NCBI RefSeq assembly: GCF_013620795.1
Contig: NZ_LGLW01000001.1
Location: forward strand, 868,001-932,000
From: Pseudomonas sp. Q2-TVG4-2
GTDB taxonomy: Bacteria > Pseudomonadota > Gammaproteobacteria > Pseudomonadales > Pseudomonadaceae
Reading direction: 5' to 3'
DNA: 64,000 nucleotides
The notes under the pieces were generated by a model. That model worked only from the letters and a program-made list of their open reading frames with translations, had not been told where the DNA came from and searched no databases. The stretch's first letter is position 1, and every line of letters begins with the position of its first letter. Positions 1-7,748 of this stretch are shown piece by piece. A program made the translations under genes and the position numbers.

Positions 1-734
1 ATGACGATCAGCAGGGCGCAGGTTTGGCCGAACTGGAAGCCGCGAATGGCCTCCCAGAGGATCACGCCGATACCACCGGCACCGACCATGCCCACCACCG
101 TTGCGGAGCGCACATTGGATTCGAAGCGATACAGCGCGTAGGAAATCCACAACGGCAGCACCTGCGGGATGACTCCGAAGATGACCTCCTGCAGAGCACT
201 GGCACCAGTGGCACGCACCCCTTCCACGGGACCTGGCTCGATGGCTTCCACCGCTTCAGCGAAGAGTTTGGCCAGCACGCCGGTGGTGCCGACGAACAGC
301 GCCAGCACGCCGGCGAAAGGCCCCAGGCCGACCGCAACGACGAAGAGCATGGCGAAGACCATCTCGTTGATCGAACGACAGGCGTCCATCACCCGCCGGA
401 CCGGCTGGTACACCCACCACGGCACGATGTTCTCGGCGCAGAGAATGCCCAACGGGATCGCGCAGAGAATCGCCAGCACCGTGCCCCAGAGGGCGATCTG
501 CACGGTAACGATCATCTCCGTCAGATACAGCTCCCAGTTGCTGAAGTCAGGCGGGAAGAAGTCGGCGGCGAAGGTCGCCATGTTGCCGGCGTCGCGGATC
601 AGCGCCAGCGGATTCATTTCGGCACCCTGCCAGGACCAGCCCAGCAGCGCGAGAAAAAGCCCCCAGCCGATCAGCTTGAACCAGGAGCGTTTCTGCGGTG
701 CGACAACGGGAGTAGGTGCGGTCAGAGAAGTCAT
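1..734 (-). CDS. phnE: Phosphonate ABC transporter permease PhnE (partial, cut by window edge)
   Basis: Inner-membrane permease of the phosphonate importer, working with PhnC (ATPase) and PhnD (binding protein). The visible 244 residues begin [11 protein letters not shown], followed by a hydrophobic segment ([15 protein letters not shown]), a region resembling PhnE/PtxC permeases, and several membrane spans. An EAA-type loop that contacts the ATPase is visible around [19 protein letters not shown]. The C-terminus lies beyond position 1. It is the last visible gene of phnC-phnD-phnE and is separated from phnD by 54 bases that hold a strong hairpin. Phosphonate, phosphite and related transporters share this architecture, so the exact substrate cannot be read from the sequence. 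Confidence 0.93.
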   Translation of the reverse strand, partial: MTSLTAPTPVVAPQKRSWFKLIGWGLFLALLGWSWQGAEMNPLALIRDAGNMATFAADFFPPDFSNWELYLTEMIVTVQIALWGTVLAILCAIPLGILCAENIVPWWVYQPVRRVMDACRSINEMVFAMLFVVAVGLGPFAGVLALFVGTTGVLAKLFAEAVEAIEPGPVEGVRATGASALQEVIFGVIPQVLPLWISYALYRFESNVRSATVVGMVGAGGIGVILWEAIRGFQFGQTCALLIV

Positions 735-757
735 GGAGGCTCCGGCAATCGAGAAAG

Positions 758-783
758 CTGGCCGCCGCTTGGGCGGCGGCCAG
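758..783 (-). terminator. Strong hairpin between phnD and phnE
   Basis: Perfect 11-bp arms (CTGGCCGCCGC / GCGGCGGCCAG) enclose a 4-base loop. The hairpin lies a few bases after the phnD stop codon and before the phnE start, and no T-run follows it. It looks more like an mRNA-stabilising or partial-termination element, which would give more binding protein than permease, than a full terminator. The role is inference. Confidence 0.6.
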
Positions 784-788
784 TGGGA

Positions 789-1799
789 TCAGCCTGCCGT
801 GGCGGCTGCGGTTTTCTGCTGGAGCTCGGCCATGCGCTGCTCGAGCGCGGCGAGCTGAGCGTCCAGTTCCTTCAACTGAGCCTGCTTGTCGCTTTCGTCG
901 AGCTTGCTGTTGTTGGCGATTTCACTGCGTTTTTTGAACAGATCGAGCTGGCGGATCGGCAGCAGTTGATCGTCATCGGAGGCGCGGAACTTGCCCCACT
1001 GCAGGCCCGCCAACACTTCTGCCTCACCGGGCTTGTCGCCGTAGGTCATGAAGAACTCGCGAATGCCGGCCTTGGTCGCCTCCGGCAGGTTCTTGCGCCA
1101 GACCATCGGGTCGGCTGGGATCAGCGGCGAGGTCCAGATCACCTTGAGCTGGGCGGCCTTCTTCGGTGCGGTCAGTTCCAGGCGCTCCATGCCCTCGTTG
1201 TTGAAGGTGCCGACATCGACCTGCTTGTTGGCTACCGACAGGGCATTCACTTCGTGGCTGCCGTTGAGCGAGCGCTTGAAGATCTTGTTGGCGTCCACCT
1301 TGTTCTTGGCGAAGACGTAATAGCCCGGCACCAGATAGCCGGAAGTGGAGTTCGGATCGCCGTTGGCGAAGGTCAGCTTGCCGGCGTCCTTGAGCATATC
1401 TTCGACGGAGTTGATAGAGCTGTCCTTGTGCGCCACCAGCAGGCTGTAATAACCCTGCGCACCGTTGGCGGCGACGGTCTGGGCGAAGATCTCGCCGCCG
1501 GCGCGGTCCACGGCTTCCATCGCCGACTTGTTGCCGTACCAGGCCAGGTCGACCTTGTCGAAGCGCATGCCCTGAATGATGCCGGCATAGTCGGGGGCGA
1601 AGAAGGCGTTGATCTTCATCCCGGTGCGCTCGCTCATCGCGGCGAGGAAGGGATCCCAGACGGCTCGCAGGTTCTGCGAGGATTCGGTGGAGATGATGCC
1701 GAAATTCAGTTCCTTGCCATCATCCGCATGGGCGCCGCCCAGCAATGAGCCGGTCAGCAGGGCGGAGGCGGCCAGGACGCGGCCAATACGATTGAACAT
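789..1799 (-). CDS. phnD: Phosphonate ABC transporter substrate-binding protein PhnD
   Basis: Periplasmic binding protein, 336 residues. The start at MFNRIGRVLAAS is chosen because a Sec signal peptide follows directly (cleavage near GAHA-DDG) and an AGGAGC ribosome site sits about 7 bases upstream; longer in-frame starts would bury the signal. The body carries PhnD-type features: LNFGIISTESSQNL, then DYAGIIQGMRFDKVDLAWYG and a PADPMVW segment near the ligand cleft. The last 50 or so residues form a charged, alanine- and glutamine-rich coiled coil, as in other proteobacterial PhnD proteins. It lies between phnC and phnE. Ligand specificity (phosphonate, 2-aminoethylphosphonate or phosphite) is not determinable here. 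Confidence 0.93.
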   Translation of the reverse strand: MFNRIGRVLAASALLTGSLLGGAHADDGKELNFGIISTESSQNLRAVWDPFLAAMSERTGMKINAFFAPDYAGIIQGMRFDKVDLAWYGNKSAMEAVDRAGGEIFAQTVAANGAQGYYSLLVAHKDSSINSVEDMLKDAGKLTFANGDPNSTSGYLVPGYYVFAKNKVDANKIFKRSLNGSHEVNALSVANKQVDVGTFNNEGMERLELTAPKKAAQLKVIWTSPLIPADPMVWRKNLPEATKAGIREFFMTYGDKPGEAEVLAGLQWGKFRASDDDQLLPIRQLDLFKKRSEIANNSKLDESDKQAQLKELDAQLAALEQRMAELQQKTAAATAG

Positions 1800-1845
1800 G
1801 GAAAAGCTCCTGTCATTGGATGACGTTGGGGTTGGCAATTGGTGT

Positions 1846-2694
1846 TCAGGCCTTGGCCAGGCTGAGCGGGCGAAGCTGTACGGGCGCCACTGCGGCAGGC
1901 GAGCGCGTCTGATCGGAAAACAGCAGACTGGCGTCGAGATCGGCGCCATAGAGATCGTTAAGAAGCCGCGCATCGAGGTCGGCACAGGCACCGTCGTAGT
2001 GAATACGGCCGTCCTTGAGCGCCACGGCTCGATGGCAATAGCGCAGGGCGTAGTCGACCTGATGCAATGTCACCACCACCGTCTTGCCGTCGCGGCGGTT
2101 GATGTCGGCGAGTATTTCCATGACCTTGCGAGCGGACTCGGGGTCGAGCGAGGCGATCGGCTCGTCCGCGAGGATCACTTCGGCCTGCTGGGTCAGCGCA
2201 CGGGCGATGGCCACCCGCTGCTGCTGACCGCCGGAAAGCGTCGATGCGCGCTGCTCGGCACGGTTGGCCAGCCCCACGCGCTCGAGCGCCGCCAACGCCT
2301 GCTGCTTCTGCTCAGCGCTGAACATGCCCAGCGAGCCGCGCCAGCGCGGCATGCGCCCAAGAAAGCCCAGCAGCACGTTGTCCAGCACACTGAGGCGGCT
2401 GACCAGATTGAACTGCTGGAAGATGTAACCGATGTCTGCCCGCAGGCGGCGCACGTCGCCATTCAAACGCCCCGCCGACTGCACCTCTCGGCCAAGCACC
2501 TGGATGTTGCCGCCGGCGCTGCGATCGCAGCAGGCCAATCCGGCAATGTGCCGCAGCAATGTGGACTTGCCGGAACCCGAGGCTCCAATCAGCGCCACCA
2601 TCTCGCCCGGCTGCACGGACAGCGCCAGGTCATGCAGGGCACGTTTGCCTGCGAAGGTCTTGTTCAGACTGTCGACACGGATAACCGCATTCAT
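1846..2694 (-). CDS. phnC: Phosphonate ABC transporter ATP-binding protein PhnC
   Basis: ATPase subunit of the phosphonate importer, 282 residues, peripheral at the cytoplasmic membrane. Walker [10 protein letters not shown] lies at residues 37-45, the Q-loop near YIFQQFNL, the ABC signature [15 protein letters not shown] near residue 155, Walker B as [12 protein letters not shown], and the H-loop in [10 protein letters not shown]. It is the first gene of phnC-phnD-phnE and lies 46 bases before phnD. A Pho-box-like sequence is found about 100 bases upstream, consistent with PhoB control under phosphate starvation. Confidence 0.95.
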   Translation of the reverse strand: MNAVIRVDSLNKTFAGKRALHDLALSVQPGEMVALIGASGSGKSTLLRHIAGLACCDRSAGGNIQVLGREVQSAGRLNGDVRRLRADIGYIFQQFNLVSRLSVLDNVLLGFLGRMPRWRGSLGMFSAEQKQQALAALERVGLANRAEQRASTLSGGQQQRVAIARALTQQAEVILADEPIASLDPESARKVMEILADINRRDGKTVVVTLHQVDYALRYCHRAVALKDGRIHYDGACADLDARLLNDLYGADLDASLLFSDQTRSPAAVAPVQLRPLSLAKA

Positions 2695-2790
2695 GGACCG
2701 CCTCCCTCATCGAGAACGACGGCAGCCCCTGGCGGCCGTCTGATGAGGCATGACCTTAGGCACGGCCAGTGTCACTTGGGTGAAGCGTTC

Positions 2791-2808
2791 ATGACGGTTT
2801 GGTGACTT
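2791..2808 (-). promoter_or_regulatory. Candidate Pho box upstream of phnC
   Basis: On the minus strand the sequence is AAGTCAC-CAAA-CCGTCAT: two 7-base half-sites separated by 4 bases, as in the PhoB consensus CTGTCAT-N4-CTGTCAT. The second half matches 6 of 7 bases and the first keeps the GTCA core. It sits about 100 bases before the phnC start codon. Confidence 0.6.
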
Positions 2809-2894
2809 GTCTGGACAGGCGGAGCGGGTTCGACGGGCGCGAATCAAAGCGCGCCTTCTAGCCCGCCGACTGGCGTCTGTCAGCGTTCCGTGAA

Positions 2895-3317
2895 CTATTT
2901 CGGGATGCCCTTCACCTGATCGCCAGTGCCCAGCTGGTGTTGACGAAACCAGCCCTGGTTCGCCTCCAACGCATAACGCGCCGGCTCGCGCGAACAGCGG
3001 ATCGCCGTGCTCAAAGGCTCCAGGTCGATGACATCGACGATGCGCCCCTGCTCGTCCATGAAAGCAGCCGACAGCGGCAGCGGCGTATTCTTCATCCACA
3101 GGCAATGGCGGCGAACATCATCGAAGCGAAACAGCATGCCGCGGTCCGCCGCCAGCTCGGTACGCTGCATCAGCCCGCGGGCCCGCTCATCCGGCGAGCG
3201 GGCGTACTCCGCCTGCAAATGCGCATCGCCGACCTGCAGGTCGAGCAGCGACTCCGCGGCAGCAGCCGAGGAAAGGCAGCTCAGGCCCATGAGAAAGAAC
3301 AGCAAAGCAGTGCGCAT
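2895..3317 (-). CDS. DUF192 family secreted protein
   Basis: A 140-residue protein with an N-terminal signal peptide (MRTALLFFLMGLSCLSSAAAA-E). The mature part is the DUF192 fold, recognisable from ARGLMQRTEL, GMLFRFD, CLWMKNTPLPLSAAFMD and VDVIDLEPL. A GAGG ribosome site lies upstream of the start. DUF192 proteins are small periplasmic or extracellular proteins of unknown biochemical role. It reads in the same direction as the gene at 3373 but shows no functional link to it or to the phn genes. Confidence 0.85.
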   Translation of the reverse strand: MRTALLFFLMGLSCLSSAAAAESLLDLQVGDAHLQAEYARSPDERARGLMQRTELAADRGMLFRFDDVRRHCLWMKNTPLPLSAAFMDEQGRIVDVIDLEPLSTAIRCSREPARYALEANQGWFRQHQLGTGDQVKGIPK

Positions 3318-3372
3318 CGAACGCCTCTAGAGCTAGAAAGAAGCCACCGCAGCATAACCAAAGTAGTCACCT

Positions 3373-4149
3373 CTAGTCCTCGGTCACTGGCGCCTCGATT
3401 GCCACATGCTCGCTGTCGCCATAGCGCCTCTGGCAGCGCTCGCAGTAGAAGCTGCGGCGTTTACTGCGGCCCAGCGACTTGGCTTTGACGAAGGGGATCT
3501 TGCAACGTGGACAGGTGGTCTTGGTATGCGCGAGCCAATGGGCCTTGAGCGTGCCTTCGCGCTTCCATTGGAGAAATTCGAAACTGTAGCTGCGGACCTC
3601 TCGCACCAGCTCGCGCAGTTTGGTTGCCGGCAGATCGCCGATCAGCGACAGCGGATGAATCCGTGTACGGAACAACACCTCGCTCTTGATGATATTGCCG
3701 GAGCCGGAAAACAGCGTCTGGTCCAGCAGCGCATCGCATGCCAGCAGGCGTGGCCGCGCGCGTAGCTTCTTCAGCGTCGCGCGACCGTCCCAGGCCTCGC
3801 TCATGACATCCGCGCTCCAATCGTAGGCCTCGTCCAGCGGGCCTTCGATGAACTGCACCGAGCAACCGTAGAAATTCAGCTCCCCGTTGGCGAAACCCAG
3901 CCTAAGACGAGGAGCGGATTCCTTGCGCTCATTGATCCGATAACTGCCGAACAGCAGCAGATGGATGCGCAGGGAGACGTCCTCCAGTTCGATGAGAAAG
4001 TGCTTGCCCCAGCTGCGAAGCGAACGCACCGACTGGCCTACCAGCCGCGTCTGGTCTAGCTTGGCGCTGCCCTCCGCTCGCTCGACGGTCTGGCCGGTGA
4101 AGCCGGCGACTTCTTCTCGAAGAATAACGATGGACGGACCTTCGGGCAT
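3373..4149 (-). CDS. Fpg/Nei family DNA glycosylase (endonuclease VIII-like)
   Basis: Base-excision repair glycosylase/AP lyase of 258 residues. It begins MPEGPSI, giving the N-terminal proline nucleophile and adjacent glutamate that define the family, so the start is secure despite a weak ribosome site. The helix-two-turn-helix part is visible (LLDQTLFSGSGNIIKSEVLF). The C-terminus has a four-cysteine zinc finger, CPRC near residue 215 and CERC near 236. Overall it resembles the shorter Nei-like group rather than canonical MutM; the choice between these is made on appearance only. Oxidised pyrimidines are the likely substrate class. Confidence 0.88.
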   Translation of the reverse strand: MPEGPSIVILREEVAGFTGQTVERAEGSAKLDQTRLVGQSVRSLRSWGKHFLIELEDVSLRIHLLLFGSYRINERKESAPRLRLGFANGELNFYGCSVQFIEGPLDEAYDWSADVMSEAWDGRATLKKLRARPRLLACDALLDQTLFSGSGNIIKSEVLFRTRIHPLSLIGDLPATKLRELVREVRSYSFEFLQWKREGTLKAHWLAHTKTTCPRCKIPFVKAKSLGRSKRRSFYCERCQRRYGDSEHVAIEAPVTED

Positions 4150-4440
4150 GGCGATATCGCTTCGGCTGGGGATATCGATATCGACTGGTTCCGGTCGCGA
4201 AGGTGCGGCCCGGAGGACAGAAGCGGCTTCGAAGGGCGCGAAAAAAGGAGCGCGCTGTAACCAGCACCACGGTTATCCGCCCACGCGAAGCATCGAAACG
4301 GGATCGATCCACCCTGCTGCTCAGGCGCGTTTAACGTTGTGCCAGCCGCCGCTCGGCCATAAAGTGACCGCCACCATGGCGTCTGCGGCCAGTTTCTGTG
4401 CCTCGTGCCTGGCAAAAATGACTTCGTCTGGATGTAGCCG
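4150..4440. other. Divergent intergenic region between nei-like gene and pilU-like gene
   Basis: This 291-base stretch must contain the promoters for the two divergent neighbours. I see no convincing -35/-10 pair, operator, RNA gene or small ORF with a ribosome site. Confidence 0.4.
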
Positions 4441-5634
4441 ATGGATATCAAACCCTTACTGAAAACCCTGGCCGCCCAGGATGGCTCCGATCTGTTCCTT
4501 TCCACCGGGGCGCCTCCCTGCGCCAAGTTCAACGGTGTGCTCAAGGCGCTGTCATCCGAGCCGCTGAAGCCCGGCGACATCGCCACGATCGCCGATGGCG
4601 TGATGGATGCCGAGCAGCGTGCCGAGTTCGAGCGCGAGCTGGAGATGAACCTGGCGATGTCGATACCCGGTGTCGGGCGCTTTCGTATCAATATCTTCAA
4701 GCAGCGCAACGAAGTCTCTATCGTCGCGCGCAATATCAAACTGGATATTCCCAACTTCGATGACCTCAAGCTGCCCAAGGTGCTGCTCGACGTCATCATG
4801 GAAAAGCGCGGCCTGGTGCTGTTCGTCGGCGGTACCGGCTCGGGCAAGTCCACCTCGTTGGCGGCCCTGATCGATCACCGCAATCGCAACAGCGGCGGGC
4901 ACATCATTACCATCGAAGACCCCGTGGAATATGTGCATCGGCACAAGAAATCCATCATCAACCAGCGCGAAGTCGGCGTGGATACCCGCAGCTTCCAAGC
5001 CGCCTTGAAAAACACCCTGCGCCAGGCGCCGGACGTAATTCTGATTGGCGAGATCCGCGACCGAGAAACCATGGAGCATGCCCTGGCGTTTGCTGACACA
5101 GGCCACCTCGCAATTTCCACGCTGCATGCCAACAACGCCAACCAGGCGCTGGATCGCATCATCAACTTCTTCCCCGAGGAGCGCCGTCCGCAGCTGCTCA
5201 ACGACCTGGGCAACAACCTCAAGGCTTTCATCTCTCAGCGACTGGTGAAAACGCTGGACGGTAAGCGCCGAGCCGCGGTGGAGGTGATGCTCGGCACGCC
5301 GACGGTTCGCGATCTGATCAAGCGCAACGAGTTCAGCGAACTCAAGGAGATCATGGAAAAGTCGAAGAATCTGGGCATGCAGACCTTCGACCAGGCACTC
5401 ATCGATCTGGTCAACGAAGGCGTGCTGAGCGAAGAAGAAGCAACCAAGAATGCCGACTCGGCGAACAACGTACGACTCAAGCTCAAGCTGCACCGCGACG
5501 GCGGCGTCGCAGCCAGCCCGAGCAACACGCCGGCCTCGCCACAGGCAGCTGGCGAAGCCAAGACCGCGAACTGGGGGATGGAGCTAAAGCTGGAAGAGCT
5601 CGATGACCCAAACGAGGAGAACGACAAGCCCTGA
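4441..5634 (+). CDS. PilT/PilU-family pilus retraction ATPase (PilU-like)
   Basis: Hexameric secretion ATPase of the type IV pilus retraction class, 397 residues. Seen in order: N-terminal PAS-like domain (DGSDLFLSTGAPPCAKFNG), Walker A GGTGSGKST near residue 130, an Asp box in IITIEDPVEYVH, Walker B in DVILIGEIRDRETMEHAL, and the His box HLAISTLHANNANQALDRIINFFP. It is closer to PilU than to PilT in motif details and carries a low-complexity acidic tail (about 50 residues ending DDPNEENDKP). It stands alone, without pilT, and far from the minor pilin cluster in this window, so it may be a second copy beside the pilT-pilU pair usually found elsewhere. The ribosome site is weak. Confidence 0.88.
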   Translation: MDIKPLLKTLAAQDGSDLFLSTGAPPCAKFNGVLKALSSEPLKPGDIATIADGVMDAEQRAEFERELEMNLAMSIPGVGRFRINIFKQRNEVSIVARNIKLDIPNFDDLKLPKVLLDVIMEKRGLVLFVGGTGSGKSTSLAALIDHRNRNSGGHIITIEDPVEYVHRHKKSIINQREVGVDTRSFQAALKNTLRQAPDVILIGEIRDRETMEHALAFADTGHLAISTLHANNANQALDRIINFFPEERRPQLLNDLGNNLKAFISQRLVKTLDGKRRAAVEVMLGTPTVRDLIKRNEFSELKEIMEKSKNLGMQTFDQALIDLVNEGVLSEEEATKNADSANNVRLKLKLHRDGGVAASPSNTPASPQAAGEAKTANWGMELKLEELDDPNEENDKP

Positions 5635-5662
5635 CGGCCCCGAGCACCCAGGCCAAACAAGG

Positions 5663-5691
5663 ACCGGCCATCTACCGCGCAGATGGCCGGT
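5663..5691. terminator. Bidirectional hairpin between convergent genes
   Basis: Perfect 11-bp arms (ACCGGCCATCT / AGATGGCCGGT) with a 7-base loop lie between the pilU-like gene and the convergent pseudouridine synthase. There is no clear T-run, so termination efficiency is uncertain. Confidence 0.6.
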
Positions 5692-5695
5692 GACC

Positions 5696-6583
5696 TTACC
5701 AATCCAGGTGCAAGCGGCTCTCGAAACGGCGCCGCTCGCGCGTCAGCGGATCGCGAAATTCCAATGCCTGCGCCAGCAGCTTCAACGGCCTGGAGTAGTC
5801 ATCCTGATCGCGTCGTGCGCGCTCGATCAGCTCCGGATAGAAAGGATCGTTGCAAATGCCAGCCCCCAGCGTAGCCATCTGCAGGCGCAGCTGGTGTTTG
5901 CGACCAGTGACCGGATAGAGCGCGTAGCGCCAAAGCTCGCCGCGATGCTCAAGCACCTCGATACGCGTCTCGCTGTTGGGCTCGCCCTCGCCTTCCTTCA
6001 TCAGGAAGAACGGCTCACCCTCGACCATGTGCAGTCGCTGCTGACGCGGAAACGCCAGTTCGGGCAGCGCCGGGCAGATCGCCTCGTAGCGCTTGTCGAT
6101 CTTCCGCTCGCGGAACAGTGCCTGATAACGGCCGCGGCTTTCACGATTGGTGGAGAACAGCACCAGCCCAGCCGTTAGCCGGTCGATACGATGGATCGGC
6201 ACCAGATCTGGATTGCCCACACGCTTGCTCAGCCGCGCCAATAGCGTTTCATTGACGTACTCGCCGGCCGGCATCACCGGTAGGAAGTGCGGTTTGTCGG
6301 CCACCAGCAGATGCTCGTCGATATGCAACACCTGTTCCTTGAAGGGAACAGGCTTCTCGTCCGGCACTTCACGAAAGTAGTGAACCTTCAACCCGACCTG
6401 ATAGGGATGCGCGACGGTCAACGGCTGCCCATCCGCGCCCATGACGCGGCCACGGGCGAAGCGATCGGTCCAGGTCGCGCGGTCGATCGCCGGGAAATGC
6501 GCGCACAGGCAATCGAGCACCGTTGCCCAATCGCCTTGGGGTAAATGCAGGGTGCTGCGGGCATTGGGAGCAGGAGCGGACAT
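5696..6583 (-). CDS. RluA-family pseudouridine synthase
   Basis: Isomerises uridine to pseudouridine in structured RNA. The 295-residue protein has the family motif HRIDRLTAGLVLF, whose aspartate is the catalytic residue, then the GRYQALF and KRYEAI segments and a C-terminal GRKHQLRLQMA motif. The start MSAPAPNARSTL is preferred over an upstream in-frame ATG because the extra 32 residues are unlike the family and overlap the promoter region. An N-terminal extension before the catalytic domain (SxLHLPQGDWATVLDCL) is typical of the subgroup that includes tRNA/rRNA enzymes of unassigned target. The modified site cannot be inferred. Confidence 0.88.
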   Translation of the reverse strand: MSAPAPNARSTLHLPQGDWATVLDCLCAHFPAIDRATWTDRFARGRVMGADGQPLTVAHPYQVGLKVHYFREVPDEKPVPFKEQVLHIDEHLLVADKPHFLPVMPAGEYVNETLLARLSKRVGNPDLVPIHRIDRLTAGLVLFSTNRESRGRYQALFRERKIDKRYEAICPALPELAFPRQQRLHMVEGEPFFLMKEGEGEPNSETRIEVLEHRGELWRYALYPVTGRKHQLRLQMATLGAGICNDPFYPELIERARRDQDDYSRPLKLLAQALEFRDPLTRERRRFESRLHLDW

Positions 6584-6770
6584 GACTAAGGTATGCGAGC
6601 GGAAACGGCCGATGATGATAACCGACTGCGCCGTGGCAGCTCCGACAGTAGCACCTCGAATTACGGCAATTTTCACCACGGCCTGTCGATTTGCATCGAT
6701 GCCAGTCGACCATCCGAGCGCGCATCGAACTCATCGATGCGCCATCGCTCGTTCCGCAACGGAGGTCACG

Positions 6771-7547
6771 ATGAACAACCATCCGATCGTTTCCCGTCAG
6801 CAGTGGCTGGCCGCCCATACCGAACATCTGCTCAAGGAAAAGCAGGTCACCCGTCAACGCGAGGCCCTTGCCGCGGCCCGTCGCGAATTGCCCTGGATGC
6901 TCGTGGAAACGGATTACCGGTTCCAGGACGCACAAGGGACAGTGGGCCTTGAGGAGCTGTTCGATGGACGCAGCCAGCTGATCATCAAACATTTCATGTT
7001 CGGCGCCGACTGGCAGGAAGGCTGTGTCGGCTGCTCCTTCGAGATGGACCACCTGCAGGGCGCCCTGGTGCACCTGGCCAACCACGACGTCAGCGTCGTG
7101 GCTGTGTCGCGCGGCCCTTTCGAAGCGATCGAGGCCTTTCGCCGACGTATGGGCTGGCAGATTCGCTGGGTGTCGTCTGCCGGCAGTGATTTCAATCGCG
7201 ACTTCCACGTCTCGTTCGATCCCGAGGATATCGTCGAAGGCAAGGTGTTCTACAACTTCACCTGGGAGCCGTTCGTCTGTGAAGAGCTGTCGGGTTTCAG
7301 CGTGTTCTATCGCGACGAGGACGGGCGCATCTTTCACACGTTCTCGGCATATGGGCGCGGCGCGGAGGAGTTACTGGGCAGCTATGTGCTGCTCGATATG
7401 ACACCCAACGGGCGCAACGAAAACGAACGGCACAACCTGACCGATTGGGTCCGCCATCATGACCGTTACGGCAGCGGAGGCAGCGTGGGCCCCGATGGGC
7501 GCGCCGTTCCAGCTGCCCAAGAATCGGCTTCAGACTGTTGCCATTGA
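6771..7547 (+). CDS. DUF899 family thioredoxin-like protein
   Basis: A 258-residue cytoplasmic protein. The start is set by a strong GGAGG ribosome site 5 bases before the ATG. It shows the DUF899 pattern: an N-terminal helical region (EALAAARRELPW), then a thioredoxin-like core with FGADWQEGCVGCSFEMDH, in which the C-x2-C pair sits where thioredoxins keep theirs, followed by VVAVSRGPFEAIEAFRRRMGW and a conserved SVFYRDEDGRIFHTFSAYGRGAE stretch. The biochemical role of the family is unknown; a redox or adduct-handling role is inference. It lies 201 bases before the TPP enzyme in the same direction and may not be in its operon. Confidence 0.85.
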   Translation: MNNHPIVSRQQWLAAHTEHLLKEKQVTRQREALAAARRELPWMLVETDYRFQDAQGTVGLEELFDGRSQLIIKHFMFGADWQEGCVGCSFEMDHLQGALVHLANHDVSVVAVSRGPFEAIEAFRRRMGWQIRWVSSAGSDFNRDFHVSFDPEDIVEGKVFYNFTWEPFVCEELSGFSVFYRDEDGRIFHTFSAYGRGAEELLGSYVLLDMTPNGRNENERHNLTDWVRHHDRYGSGGSVGPDGRAVPAAQESASDCCH

Positions 7548-7748
7548 GCCGGAGCGCGCGTTGGTCACACCCGTGAATTTCCCTGAAACCCTCGCGGCCT
7601 TGTCCGGTCCAGATTAGGACAGCAGGCATTCCGGGGCTGCGAAGGCCGCTTCCATTGCGCGTGAGAGTTGCGTTGCGTGCGAACGCCTCCGGTGTACCAG
7701 CCCTCCCTTTGTCTGAACGGTTCATCCTCCAGACCAAGCGAGGTTTCC

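Noticed and set aside
24-1748. 574-codon plus-strand open frame
   Set aside because: It is antisense to phnD/phnE, lacks any family feature and is typical of shadow frames in high-GC DNA.
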